Shown here piece by piece: positions 39,257-47,537 of a stretch of DNA of 64,000 bases; the stretch's first letter is position 1, and every line of letters starts with the position of its first letter. The DNA comes from Streptomyces paradoxus (GTDB lineage Bacteria; Actinomycetota; Actinomycetes; Streptomycetales; Streptomycetaceae), in assembly GCF_014202475.1 (NCBI RefSeq), contig NZ_JACHGV010000001.1, positions 62,001 through 126,000 on the forward strand. The letters run 5' to 3'. Below the pieces are notes generated by a model. It was not told the origin of the DNA. It searched no databases and was given only the letters and a program-made list of their open reading frames with translations. Both the position numbers and the translations under genes were made by a program.

Positions 39257-41017
39257 ATGAGCGGCACCACGCGCAGAAGATTCCTGGGCACTGCCGCAGC
39301 GACCGGCGGGCTCACCCTCGGAGCGACTCGACCGGCTTCGGCCGGGAAGGGCGCGGCGGCGCAGACCGTGGCCGTACTGGGCGGGGGTGTCGCCGGGCTC
39401 ACGGCCGCGCACGAGCTCGCCGAGCGCGGCTTCCGGGTCACGGTCTACGAACGCAAGGCGCTGGGCGGCAAGGCCCGCAGCATGGACGTGCCGGGCAGCG
39501 GCACCGGCGGCCGCCGCCCCCTGCCGGGGGAGCACGGCTTCCGCTTCATCCCCGGCATCTACCACAACCTGCCCGACACGATGCGGCGCATCCCGTTCCC
39601 CGGCAACCCGGGCGGCGTCCACGACAACCTCGTCGCCCCCAAGGAGATGCTGTTCGCCCGGTCGGGCGGGCGCGAGGACATCCGGATCCCGTTGCCCTTG
39701 GCCGGCAGCACCCCGGCCGAACTCACCCCCGACGAGATCCGCCGCGCGCTCACCGCGGTCCTGGACACTGCCTTCAACCTCCCCCTCCACGAGGCCCTCT
39801 ACTTCGCCAACCGCTTTCTGGTCTTCCTCACCAGCTGCGACGAGCGCCGTGACGAGGTATGGGAGCGGACACCGTGGTGGGAGTTCGTACGGGCCGGACG
39901 GATGTCCGACGACTACCGGCGGATCCTCGCCGTCGGCATCACCCGCAACATCGTGGCCACCAAGGCGGAGGAGGCCAGCACCCGTACGGTCGCCACCCTG
40001 ATGGAGGCCTTCGTCTTCAACCTCCTCGGCCGGGGCGCGGACGGACCACTGGACCGGATCCTCAACGCACCCACCAACGAAGCCTGGATCGACCCCTGGG
40101 TGACGTACCTGAGGTCACTCGGGGTCGAGTTCCGCGTCGGCTGGACCGTACGGGACCTGACCCTGGGCGCGGGAATGATCACCGGTGCTGTCGTGGAGGA
40201 ACCGGGAGGCGCGCGCCGGACCGTCACCGCCGACCACTACATCTCGGCGATGCCGGTCGAGCACGCCCGCCGCACCTGGAACTCCGCCGTACGCGCCGCC
40301 GACCCCCAATTGGCCGAGTGCGACCGGCTGGAGACGGACTGGATGACCGGCATCCAGTTCTATCTGACCGAACGGACGCCGATCCTGCACGGCCACCTCA
40401 ACCTCATCGACTCCCCGTGGTCGCTGACCGCGATCGCACAGGCCCAGCACTGGCCGGGCCACGACTTCCCCGCCGACTTCGGCGACGGAACGGTCGCGGA
40501 CTGTCTGTCCGTGGACGTCTCCGAGTGGGACCGCCCGGGCATCCTGTACGGCAGGACGGCCAAGCAGTGCACCCGTTCCGAAGTCGCCCGCGAGGTGTGG
40601 GCGCAGCTGAAGGCGGCACTCAACGACAGCGGCCGTACGGTCCTCAAGGACTCCGTGCTGCACTCCTGGTTCCTCGACCCGGCGGTGGACGGACTCGGCA
40701 CTCCGCACCCTGTCAACGAGGAGCAGTTGCTCATCCATCCGGTGGGGACCTTCCACCACCGCCCGCAGTCGGCCACCAGGATCCCCAACCTGTTCCTGGC
40801 CGGCGACTACGTGGCCGTGCCCATCGATCTCGCCACCATGGAGGGCGCCAACTCCTCGGCCCGGCAGGCCGTCAACGCCCTGCTGGAACAGACCGGCTCG
40901 ACCGCCGAGCGGTGCACCGTCACCCCCTTGTACCGAGCCCCCGAGCTGGAGGCGCTCAAGCGGCACGACCGCACCCGGTACCGTCTCCGCCTGCCGAATG
41001 TCTTCGACGTCGGCTGA
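39257..41017 (+). CDS. Tat-exported FAD-dependent amine oxidase/desaturase-type oxidoreductase
   Basis: This is 586 aa. TTRRRFLGTAAATGGLTLGA is a twin-arginine signal, so the protein is exported folded with its flavin. VAVLGGGVAGLTAAHELAER is the FAD fold, and the ending IPNLFLAGDYVAVPIDLATM is the second flavin motif. In between are HGFRFIPGIYHN and WIDPWVTYLRSLG motifs of the phytoene desaturase/hydroxysqualene dehydroxylase-like flavoproteins. Homologs are often annotated HpnE-like; no hopanoid genes adjoin, so the substrate is open. The Tat signal is unusual for that class and points to a periplasm-equivalent role. Confidence 0.85.
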   Translation: MSGTTRRRFLGTAAATGGLTLGATRPASAGKGAAAQTVAVLGGGVAGLTAAHELAERGFRVTVYERKALGGKARSMDVPGSGTGGRRPLPGEHGFRFIPGIYHNLPDTMRRIPFPGNPGGVHDNLVAPKEMLFARSGGREDIRIPLPLAGSTPAELTPDEIRRALTAVLDTAFNLPLHEALYFANRFLVFLTSCDERRDEVWERTPWWEFVRAGRMSDDYRRILAVGITRNIVATKAEEASTRTVATLMEAFVFNLLGRGADGPLDRILNAPTNEAWIDPWVTYLRSLGVEFRVGWTVRDLTLGAGMITGAVVEEPGGARRTVTADHYISAMPVEHARRTWNSAVRAADPQLAECDRLETDWMTGIQFYLTERTPILHGHLNLIDSPWSLTAIAQAQHWPGHDFPADFGDGTVADCLSVDVSEWDRPGILYGRTAKQCTRSEVAREVWAQLKAALNDSGRTVLKDSVLHSWFLDPAVDGLGTPHPVNEEQLLIHPVGTFHHRPQSATRIPNLFLAGDYVAVPIDLATMEGANSSARQAVNALLEQTGSTAERCTVTPLYRAPELEALKRHDRTRYRLRLPNVFDVG

Positions 41018-41050
41018 ACCCGCTGGAATCAGGCACCTGGCACACGCAGA

Positions 41051-42439
41051 TCAGGCCCAGGCCGTCACCGGCACGAACGAACTGTCCTGCCGGAACAGGT
41101 CCGTTCCGTCGGAGCGCTCCACGCGGAGCTGGTAGGCGTAGTGGCGCAGATAGCGACCCGGGTAGTTGTACGACTCGAAGCGGACGGAACCCGATGCCGT
41201 GCCGGCCCGGAGGATGAACGTGGCGTCCCTGGCGAAGGTGCTCGTGCCGTCGTTCGGGTCGAAGCGGGCGCGGAAGTCCCAGTGGCGCAGGTAGTTGCCG
41301 GCGGCGTCGCGGAAGGAGCAGCCGCTGCCGTCGGCGAGGCCGGCGACGACCGTGAAGGTGGCGGCCTGCTTCTCGGCGGTGGTGCTGGAGGCACTGACCA
41401 CCGGCAAGTTGAGCAGTGAGGACTGCTGCTGCCAGTAGCGGGTGGAGTAGTTGGCCGAGCGGAAGGAACGCGTGACGTTCCGAGCCAGGGACGGGCCGCC
41501 CGTGACCGTCTCCTTGACGACCGTGAAGTGCCGTGCCGTGCCGGAGATCGCGGGCAGCGCGGCCGGGGCCGACCAGGTGGCGAAGGTGTCGTAGCTGTCG
41601 CTGTAGTAGTAGTTCCCGTCGCCGTAGCCGTCGAAGAAGATGCGCCAGCCGCCGTTGTCGAGCCGGACCAGGGCGGGGCCTTCGCGGTAGCTGCCCCAGC
41701 CCGCCCAGTCGCCGGTCCGGCGGATCGTGTACGGGCCGGTGAGGTTCGAGGCGGTGGCGTACTCGATGTACTTCGTCGTCTCGTTCTTCGGGAAGGCGTG
41801 GTACGTCGAGCCGGTCTTCACGATGAACGTGTCGATGTGGTTGGCGCCGATACCGGAGAGGGCGACGGGTGAACTCCACGCCGTCAGGGCCGAGTTCGTG
41901 GCCCGCAGCAGGTACGGCGTGAAGATCCACTCGTCGTTCACGGTGGAGCAGGACACGATGATGCTCACGCTGCCGTCGCTGTCGACGAACCACTCGGGTG
42001 CCCAGGCGCGGGAGAGGCCCGCGACCGGGACGGTGTAGTCGTACAGGAACGTCCAGTTGACGCGGTCGGAGCTGCGGGCGAATCCGATGGTCGTGCTGGG
42101 GTCCTGCCAGGTGTGGGTGGTGTAGGTGACGTAGTAGAAGCCGTCGGTGTGCCGGATGACACTGGCGTCGCGGATCCGGTTCGCGGGCGGGGTGTACGCG
42201 GAGGAGCGCAGCAGCCGGAAGTCGGTGGCGTCGTCCGACTGGTAGACGTCGACCGTGCCGTCGTTGCTGTTGAGGAACGGCACGATGGTGTAGCGGGTGG
42301 CCGAGCCGTTCGGGGGTGCGGCGGCCAGGGCGGTGCCGAGCAGTCCGGGTGTCTCGCCGAGCAGGACCGCCGAGGCGGGCAGGGCGGCCAGGGCGCGCAG
42401 CAGCGTGCGGCGGGACGGGGCGGCGGGGTGTGCGGTCAC
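41051..42439 (-). CDS. Secreted GH43-like enzyme with C-terminal AbfB domain
   Basis: This is 462 aa from a GTG with GGGAG upstream. A twin-arginine-like signal (PSRRTLLRALAALPASAVLL) is followed by a five-blade-propeller hydrolase (residues about 45-310) with RIRDASVIRHTDGFYYVTY, APEWFVDSDGSVSIIV and REGPALVRLDNGGWRIFFDG. The last third has an arabinose-binding AbfB (CBM42-like) domain (SFRSANYSTRYWQQQSS and YLRHWDFRARFDPND repeats with YNYPGRYLRHY). It probably releases arabinose from plant polymers outside the cell. A palindrome sits in the promoter. Confidence 0.88.
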   Translation of the reverse strand: MTAHPAAPSRRTLLRALAALPASAVLLGETPGLLGTALAAAPPNGSATRYTIVPFLNSNDGTVDVYQSDDATDFRLLRSSAYTPPANRIRDASVIRHTDGFYYVTYTTHTWQDPSTTIGFARSSDRVNWTFLYDYTVPVAGLSRAWAPEWFVDSDGSVSIIVSCSTVNDEWIFTPYLLRATNSALTAWSSPVALSGIGANHIDTFIVKTGSTYHAFPKNETTKYIEYATASNLTGPYTIRRTGDWAGWGSYREGPALVRLDNGGWRIFFDGYGDGNYYYSDSYDTFATWSAPAALPAISGTARHFTVVKETVTGGPSLARNVTRSFRSANYSTRYWQQQSSLLNLPVVSASSTTAEKQAATFTVVAGLADGSGCSFRDAAGNYLRHWDFRARFDPNDGTSTFARDATFILRAGTASGSVRFESYNYPGRYLRHYAYQLRVERSDGTDLFRQDSSFVPVTAWA

Positions 42440-42474
42440 GGACGGATCTCCCTGGGGCACCTGAATTCGATATA

Positions 42475-42489
42475 CCGAACAAGGTTCGG
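42475..42489. promoter_or_regulatory. CCGAAC-AAG-GTTCGG operator
   Basis: A perfect palindrome 36 bp before the GH43-like gene start, within AT-rich DNA (TATATC on the minus strand is a possible -10). It resembles LacI/GntR-type operators used for arabinan or xylan genes. The regulator is not in this window. Confidence 0.5.
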
Positions 42490-42642
42490 AAAATCGATCG
42501 ACAGTAGGGGCTCAGAAGGTAAGGGCGACAGGGAGGGCCGTCAATGGTTTGAACAGGGGCCGATGCGCCCAGTGAGGAAGCCGTGGCCGGTGGGTGGACA
42601 TACACTCCTGTCGTCGGCATTCCGCCACCGGCCGCCGGACGT

Positions 42643-42654
42643 TACCGTTCGGTA
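42643..42654. promoter_or_regulatory. TACCG-TT-CGGTA operator upstream of amidase
   Basis: A perfect 12-bp palindrome. TAGACT (42653-42658) overlaps it as a possible -10. A strong GGAGGTG ribosome site follows before the ATG. Confidence 0.45.
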
Positions 42655-42679
42655 GACTGCCGATTCCGGAGGTGTCCGT

Positions 42680-44107
42680 ATGGCGCTCGACCGTTCCGAA
42701 GGCCTGGCGGAGACCGCCCGCGCGCTGGCCGCCGGGGAGGTGACGTCGCGGGCGCTGGTCGAGCGGACCCTGGCGCGGATCGAGGCGTCGCAGGGGAGCC
42801 TCAACGCCTTCCGGATCGTCCGGACCGAGGCGGCGCTCGCGGAGGCAGAGGCCGCGGACCGGGAGCTGACGTCCCCGGGCGCGCGCAAGCCGCTGCTCGG
42901 CGTCCCCGTCGCCGTGAAGGACGACATGGACGTGGCCGGTGAGCCGACCGCGTTCGGCTGCTGCGGGGAGTTCCCGCCGGTCGCCGAGGACGGCGAGGCG
43001 GTGCGGCGGCTGCGCGAGGCCGGAGCCGTGATCATCGGCAAGACCAACACGTGCGAGTTCGGGCAGTGGCCCTTCACCGAGGGTCCGGCCTTCGGCGCAA
43101 CCCGTAACCCCTGGAGCACCGAGCACACGCCCGGCGGTTCCTCGGGCGGCTCGGCCGCCGCGGTCGCCGCCGGTCTGGTGCCCGCCGCCCTGGGCTCGGA
43201 CGGTGCCGGCTCGGTGCGGATCCCGGCCGCCTGGACCCATCTGGTCGGGATCAAGCCGCAGCGTGGCAGGGTCTCGACCTGGCCGCGCGGGGAGTCCTTC
43301 CAGGGCATCACCGTCAACGGCACCCTGGCCCGCACGGTCGCCGACGCGGCCCTGCTGCTGGACGCGGCGAGCGGCAACCACCCGCAGGACCCGCACCGGC
43401 CCCCGGCCCTCGACGTGTCCCGGGCCGTCGGCCGCGACCCCGGGCGGCTGCGCATCGCGCTCTCCCTCAAGCCGCCCTTCACGGCGGTGCCCGCCCGGCT
43501 CCTTCCCGAGGTGCGCACGCGGGTGGTCGAACTGGCCGAACGGCTCGCCGCGCTGGGGCACTTCGTCGAGGAGGCGGACCCGCCGTACGGGCAGATCGGG
43601 CTGACCTTCGTGCCGCGCGCCACGGCCGGGATCGCCGAGCGGGTGGGCGAGGCGCCCTTCCCGGCGCTGCTGGACCGGCGCACCCGGGACGCGGCCCGGC
43701 TGGGCCGGCTGCTCGGCGGTGCCCCGCTGCGGGCGGCCCGGCGTGCGGAGAGCGCGCTGCACCGGCGTATCGGCTCCTTCTTCACCTCCTACGACGTCGT
43801 TCTCGCGCCGACGACCGCCGCTCCCCCGCCCCGGATCGGCGCCCTGCTCGAACTCAGCGGGTTCGCCACCGACCGGGCGATGATCGCCGCCTGCCCGTAC
43901 GCCTGGCCGTGGAACGTGCTGGGCTGGCCCGGCGTCAACGTGCCCGCCGGGTTCACGCCGGACGGACTGCCGGTCGGCGCGCAGTTGCTGGGCCCGGCGA
44001 ACAGCGAGCCCCTGCTCGTGCAGGTGGCCGCGCAGCTGGAGGCGGAGCTGCGCTGGGCCGAGAAGTGGCCGTCGCCGCCGGTCACGGCACGTTCCGCCGC
44101 CGCCTGA
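42680..44107 (+). CDS. Amidase signature family enzyme
   Basis: This is 475 aa. GVPVAVKDDMDVAGEPTAFG contains the catalytic lysine (K in VKDD), GGSSGGSAAAVAAG the cis-serine, and GSDGAGSVRIPAAW the nucleophilic serine, giving the Ser-cisSer-Lys triad. The C-terminal half has GWPGVNVPAGFTPDGLPVGA. The family hydrolyses amides of varied acids; size matches GatA-like and nylon/indoleacetamide amidases. No GatB/C is nearby, so it is a stand-alone hydrolase. A palindrome shared with the FAD oxidoreductase promoter suggests common control. Confidence 0.92.
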   Translation: MALDRSEGLAETARALAAGEVTSRALVERTLARIEASQGSLNAFRIVRTEAALAEAEAADRELTSPGARKPLLGVPVAVKDDMDVAGEPTAFGCCGEFPPVAEDGEAVRRLREAGAVIIGKTNTCEFGQWPFTEGPAFGATRNPWSTEHTPGGSSGGSAAAVAAGLVPAALGSDGAGSVRIPAAWTHLVGIKPQRGRVSTWPRGESFQGITVNGTLARTVADAALLLDAASGNHPQDPHRPPALDVSRAVGRDPGRLRIALSLKPPFTAVPARLLPEVRTRVVELAERLAALGHFVEEADPPYGQIGLTFVPRATAGIAERVGEAPFPALLDRRTRDAARLGRLLGGAPLRAARRAESALHRRIGSFFTSYDVVLAPTTAAPPPRIGALLELSGFATDRAMIAACPYAWPWNVLGWPGVNVPAGFTPDGLPVGAQLLGPANSEPLLVQVAAQLEAELRWAEKWPSPPVTARSAAA

Positions 44108-44126
44108 GCGACCGTAGGCTGTCCTC

Positions 44127-44345
44127 ATGGCGGACGCGTCGATGGTCGGGCTCATGGGGCGGGTCACCGGAACGGTCGGGCCCGGGCTGGTCGGCGAGGT
44201 CATCGTCCGGGTGCGTGGCGGCGCCGAGCACTTCCTCGCCCACCCCGCCTCCGCGACGGACCGCATCGAGACGGGCACGGTCGTGATGATCGTCGAGTAC
44301 CTGCCGCCGCGGACCGTCTACGTCACGGCGGCGTACGGCAGTTGA
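44127..44345 (+). CDS. NfeD-like soluble protein
   Basis: This is 72 aa without membrane segments. VGLMGRVTGTVGPGLVGEVI and VVMIVEYLPPRTVYVTAAYG fit the OB-fold of NfeD-type proteins that partner SPFH (flotillin-like) proteins; here it lies 119 bp before an SPFH gene. The membrane part and protease domain of long NfeD are absent. A -10 TAGGCT (44115-44120) is spaced 6 nt before the ATG, so the transcript is likely leaderless. Confidence 0.72.
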   Translation: MADASMVGLMGRVTGTVGPGLVGEVIVRVRGGAEHFLAHPASATDRIETGTVVMIVEYLPPRTVYVTAAYGS

Positions 44346-44447
44346 GCCCGCCGCGACGCAGGTGAGGGCCGCACTCGTCAAGCTTCGGCCAAGGATGCGC
44401 AGGTGTCTGTACCGAGGCTCCGCCGAGGAGCACACTCCCCTTCGTTC

Positions 44448-44464
44448 GGTGCCGAGAGGGCACC
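44448..44464 (+). promoter_or_regulatory. Hairpin enclosing the SPFH ribosome site
   Basis: GGTGCC-GAGAG-GGCACC is a perfect stem-loop ending right before the ATG, with the ribosome site GAGAGGG split between loop and stem. It could mask translation or mark an RNA control element. Confidence 0.45.
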
Positions 44465-45949
44465 ATGCAAAGGGGGCGAATGCCGATGGTCGTCGGCGTC
44501 GTTGCGGGGGTGGCGGTTGCCGCCGTCCTCGTGCTGATCGGTCTGTTCAAGCTCATGTGGCGGGTCGCCGAACCGAATGAGGCACTGATCATCTCGGGGT
44601 CCAAGCACCGCACGGAGGGCCTTGAGGAGGGCATGGGATTCCGCATCGTCACCGGGCGCGGCACGCTCGTGATGCCCGGGGTCCAGGCGGTGCGCAAGCT
44701 CTCGCTCGATCTCAACGAGACCGAGCTCCACGTGGACTGCGTGACCCACCAGGGCATCCCACTGAAGGTGCGGGGCGTGGTCATCTTCAAGGTGGGCGAC
44801 GACTTCGTGTCGATCGCCAACGCGGCCCGCCGGTTCCTCGACCAGCAGAAGCTGATGTCGGAGCGGGTGCACAACGTCTTCGCCGGTCATCTGCGGTCCA
44901 TCGTGGGCGGGTTGACGGTCGAGGACATGATCCGGGACCGGGAGAAGCTCACCGGGCAGACGCGGGCCGCGTGCGGAACCGAGATGGAGAAGCTGGGCCT
45001 GATCGTGGACTCGCTGCAGATCCACGAGATCGAGGACCCGACCGGGTACATCCAGAACCTCGCCATGCCGCACGCGGCGGCCGTGCAGCGCGACGCGCGC
45101 ATCGCGCAGGCCGAGGCCAACCGGCTGGCCACCGAGGCCGAGCAGCAGTCGTTCGCCCGGATGGCGGAGGCCACCCGGGACAGCGAGATCCTCCAGGCCG
45201 GCTACCAGGCGGAGCGCGACAAGGCGGCCGCCAAGGCCCGGCAGGCGGGACCGCTCGCCGAGGCCGGCGCCCGGCAGGAGGTCGTCGTCCAGGAGACGCG
45301 GGTGGCCGAGCTGGAGGCACACCGGCGCGAGCAGCAACTCCAGGCGGACGTCCGCAAACCCGCCGACGCGGCGGCCTACGAGACGCGCACCCTGGCCGAG
45401 GCCGACCGCGACGCGCGGATCTCGTCGGCCCAGGCGCAGGCCCAGGAGACGGAACTCGCGGCGGCGGCCGAGGCGACCCGGGTCAAAGCGGCCGCGGGCG
45501 CCGAGGCCGAGGCGACCAAGGCGCGGGGCGAGGCGGCCGCGCAGGCCACCCGGGCCACCGGTGAGGCCGAGGCGGCAGCGGCGCGGGCCAGGGGTCTGGC
45601 CGAGGCCGAGGCGGCCAAGGCGAAGGGCCTCGCGGACGCGGAGGCCATCAAGGCCCGTGCAGCCGCCCTGGCCGAGAACCAGGAGGCCGTCGTCGCGCAG
45701 CAACTCGCCGAGAACTGGCCGGAGATCGTGAAGGCCGGCGCGTCGGCCTTCGGCAACGTCGACAACATGGTGCTGCTCAACGGCGCCGACGGTATGGCCG
45801 ACCTGTTCGCCAAGGCGCTGACCATGGGCGGGACGGGGCTGGGCCTCGCCCGTCAGCTGCTCGCGTCGATGGACCGGAACGGGCAGACCCCGCAGGACGC
45901 CTCCGCCCTCAACGGTCAGGTCCAGAAGGTGCCGGTGGACGACAGGTGA
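44465..45949 (+). CDS. SPFH/flotillin-like membrane protein
   Basis: This is up to 494 aa; ATGs at 44465, 44480 and 44486 are possible starts. A single N-terminal membrane helix (VVGVVAGVAVAAVLVLIGLF) is followed by an SPFH domain (WRVAEPNEALIISGSKHRTE, then VRKLSLDLNETELHVDCVTH) and a long Ala/Glu/Arg coiled coil (about 215-410) rich in EAEATKARGEAAAQ repeats. This is the flotillin plan: oligomeric scaffold of membrane domains. The partner NfeD-like gene is upstream. In Streptomyces such pairs affect membrane organisation and stress; the client is unknown. Confidence 0.9.
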   Translation: MQRGRMPMVVGVVAGVAVAAVLVLIGLFKLMWRVAEPNEALIISGSKHRTEGLEEGMGFRIVTGRGTLVMPGVQAVRKLSLDLNETELHVDCVTHQGIPLKVRGVVIFKVGDDFVSIANAARRFLDQQKLMSERVHNVFAGHLRSIVGGLTVEDMIRDREKLTGQTRAACGTEMEKLGLIVDSLQIHEIEDPTGYIQNLAMPHAAAVQRDARIAQAEANRLATEAEQQSFARMAEATRDSEILQAGYQAERDKAAAKARQAGPLAEAGARQEVVVQETRVAELEAHRREQQLQADVRKPADAAAYETRTLAEADRDARISSAQAQAQETELAAAAEATRVKAAAGAEAEATKARGEAAAQATRATGEAEAAAARARGLAEAEAAKAKGLADAEAIKARAAALAENQEAVVAQQLAENWPEIVKAGASAFGNVDNMVLLNGADGMADLFAKALTMGGTGLGLARQLLASMDRNGQTPQDASALNGQVQKVPVDDR

Positions 45950-45958
45950 CCCGGGCGG

Positions 45959-46000
45959 CGTGCTCACGGGGGCGGCCTCTAAGGTGCCCCCGTGAGCACG
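45959..46000. promoter_or_regulatory. 15-bp inverted repeat over the mazF-like promoter and start
   Basis: CGTGCTCACGGGGGC (45959-45973) and GCCCCCGTGAGCACG (45986-46000) are perfect inverted arms around a 12-nt loop. The loop contains the -10 TAAGGT (45980-45985), and the right arm contains the GTG start at 45992. It is both an operator-shaped site and a strong hairpin after the SPFH gene. Confidence 0.65.
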
Positions 46001-46438
46001 TTTGCCGACGAGAACGTCCCCGGCCGTCACGGCCCCTCCGCCACCGTGCAGGCCGACCCGCGCGAGGTGGGCCGGGTCCGCACGGAGTACTCCCCCGCCC
46101 ACGACGGCGACCCGGACCCCGGGGAGATCGTCTGGACGTGGGTCCCCTACGAGGAGAACGACGGCCGCGGCAAGGACCGCCCGGTGCTGGTGGTGGCCCG
46201 CGAGCCGGGCGGCACCTTCCTCGCCGTTCAGCTGTCCAGCAAGCGGCACGACGGTGACCGCGAGTGGGTGCCGATCGGCGCCGGGCCGTGGGACCGGACG
46301 GGCCGGGACTCGTGGGTCGACGTGGACCGGGTGCTGCGCCTGCACGAGCAGGGCATGCGCCGGGAGGCCTGCGCCCTGGACCGCATGCGGTTCAACCTGG
46401 TCAGACGCCGCCTGCAGGAGCGCTACGGCTGGAGCTGA
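45992..46438 (+). CDS. PemK/MazF-like family protein
   Basis: This is 148 aa from a GTG. PDPGEIVWTWVPYEENDGRG is the PemK/MazF entry motif and RPVLVVAREPGGTFLAVQLS the second strand; VDVDRVLRLHEQGMRREACA is the C-terminal part. MazF/PemK proteins are RNA-cutting toxins, usually paired with a small antitoxin. No antitoxin gene is adjacent, so it may be a non-toxin or solitary relative. The leaderless GTG and the palindrome enclosing its promoter suggest tight autoregulation. Its 3' end overlaps the opposite macrodomain gene by 38 bp. Confidence 0.72.
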   Translation: MSTFADENVPGRHGPSATVQADPREVGRVRTEYSPAHDGDPDPGEIVWTWVPYEENDGRGKDRPVLVVAREPGGTFLAVQLSSKRHDGDREWVPIGAGPWDRTGRDSWVDVDRVLRLHEQGMRREACALDRMRFNLVRRRLQERYGWS

Positions 46439-47246
46439 AGGTCTTCTCGAAGGCGCCGAGCACCGCACGGTCCCGTGTCCGGTCCAGGATCCCGAACGTC
46501 ACGTGCTCGAAGGCCCCGGCGAACCGGCCACCCGGCCCCAGCAACGCCCGGAAGGCCTGCGCCACCTGCGCGGGGTCGTTGCGGAAGACCCCGCAGCCCC
46601 AGGCGCCCAGGACGAGCCGGCGGTAGCCGTGGGCCGCGGCCGTCTCCAGGACCCGCTCGGCCCGGACCGCGAGGGCCCGCGGCAGTTCGGGAGCCCGTTC
46701 GGGCGCCGTGCGCAGCACCACGCCCGCGTTGGGCGCGGGCGAGGTCAGGAAGCCGGCCGTGTACGGCTCGGCCAGCAGGGCGCCCCGGTCGTCGCGGAAG
46801 ACGGGCACGGCCGGTGAGTGGATGACACGGTCCGTGTAGAACGGGTCGCGGTGGGCCCGGTGGTGGTCGTAGAAGCCGCGGGCCTCCAGGAGGCACGTGT
46901 ACAGCGCGGAGGCCCGGCACAGGGCCTCTTCCTGGGCCTGGGCGCCGTTCAGATAGCCGCCGCCCGGATTCCTGGCCGAGGCGAAGTTCAGCACGGCCAC
47001 CGGCCCGCCGAGCCTGCGGGCGGCCGCCAGGCTGCTCTCGTTCGTGACCTCCACCAGCGTCTTCCGCGCCCCGGTCACCCGATCGGCGGACACCGGCACC
47101 GGATCCGGCCCGTACAGCCGCGTGCCCTCGCGCGCCGCACGCAGCTCCGCCGCGATCGAGACGCCGCGCCCGTCCGGCGCGCGGTAATGCCCGGCGGCGA
47201 CGATCTGCTCGGTCTGCTGCGCGATACCGCGCAGGCGCGCACTCAC
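46401..47246 (-). CDS. TIGR02452-type macrodomain protein with PARG signature
   Basis: This is 281 aa from a GTG. NFASARNPGGGYLNGAQAQE contains GGG-X7-QEE (followed by E), the poly(ADP-ribose) glycohydrolase catalytic signature. The rest has YRRLVLGAWGCGVFRNDPAQ and FEHVTFGILDR, matching the TIGR02452 family. Such enzymes remove ADP-ribose from proteins or nucleic acids. The gene is convergent with the MazF-like gene, sharing 38 bp, which may link their expression through antisense effects. The physiological target is unknown. Confidence 0.88.
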   Translation of the reverse strand: MSARLRGIAQQTEQIVAAGHYRAPDGRGVSIAAELRAAREGTRLYGPDPVPVSADRVTGARKTLVEVTNESSLAAARRLGGPVAVLNFASARNPGGGYLNGAQAQEEALCRASALYTCLLEARGFYDHHRAHRDPFYTDRVIHSPAVPVFRDDRGALLAEPYTAGFLTSPAPNAGVVLRTAPERAPELPRALAVRAERVLETAAAHGYRRLVLGAWGCGVFRNDPAQVAQAFRALLGPGGRFAGAFEHVTFGILDRTRDRAVLGAFEKTFSSSRSAPAGGV

Positions 47247-47378
47247 GGCGCCACCCCCGTAGTCGCCGTGAGCGCGTGCCCCGCAGCCCTTCTTGTCGTG
47301 CTCACGCAGGCATGGTGGGTGATGCCGGATCTTCGGGGCAACAGAGTTTTCGCCGCCGGAGAACGCCCGGGAAAGTCC

Positions 47379-47406
47379 TTGGAAACTCGGGGCCGGCCCG
47401 TATGAC
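47379..47406 (+). promoter_or_regulatory. Possible egt operon promoter
   Basis: TTGGAA (47379-47384), 16 bp, TATGAC (47401-47406). The expected start point is near 47413, giving a leader of about 125 nt before egtA. The surrounding 290 bp between the convergent-oriented neighbours hold no other clear element. Confidence 0.35.
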
Positions 47407-47537
47407 CGACCGGGAACGCCCCGGTTCGCCCCCTTGTGCCGAGCGACAGGAGCGTCTTGGGTGGGACGAGTGATCCCGGCCCGGGCCGCCGAAGAGCCCG
47501 GACCGGTGGCATGGTGGAATCTCAGGAGGATCCCGAC

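Noticed and set aside
42475..42489. LexA (SOS) box
   Set aside because: The GAAC and GTTC halves are separated by 3 bases; actinobacterial LexA boxes have a 4-base spacer (GAAC-N4-GTTC), so it is treated as a catabolic operator.
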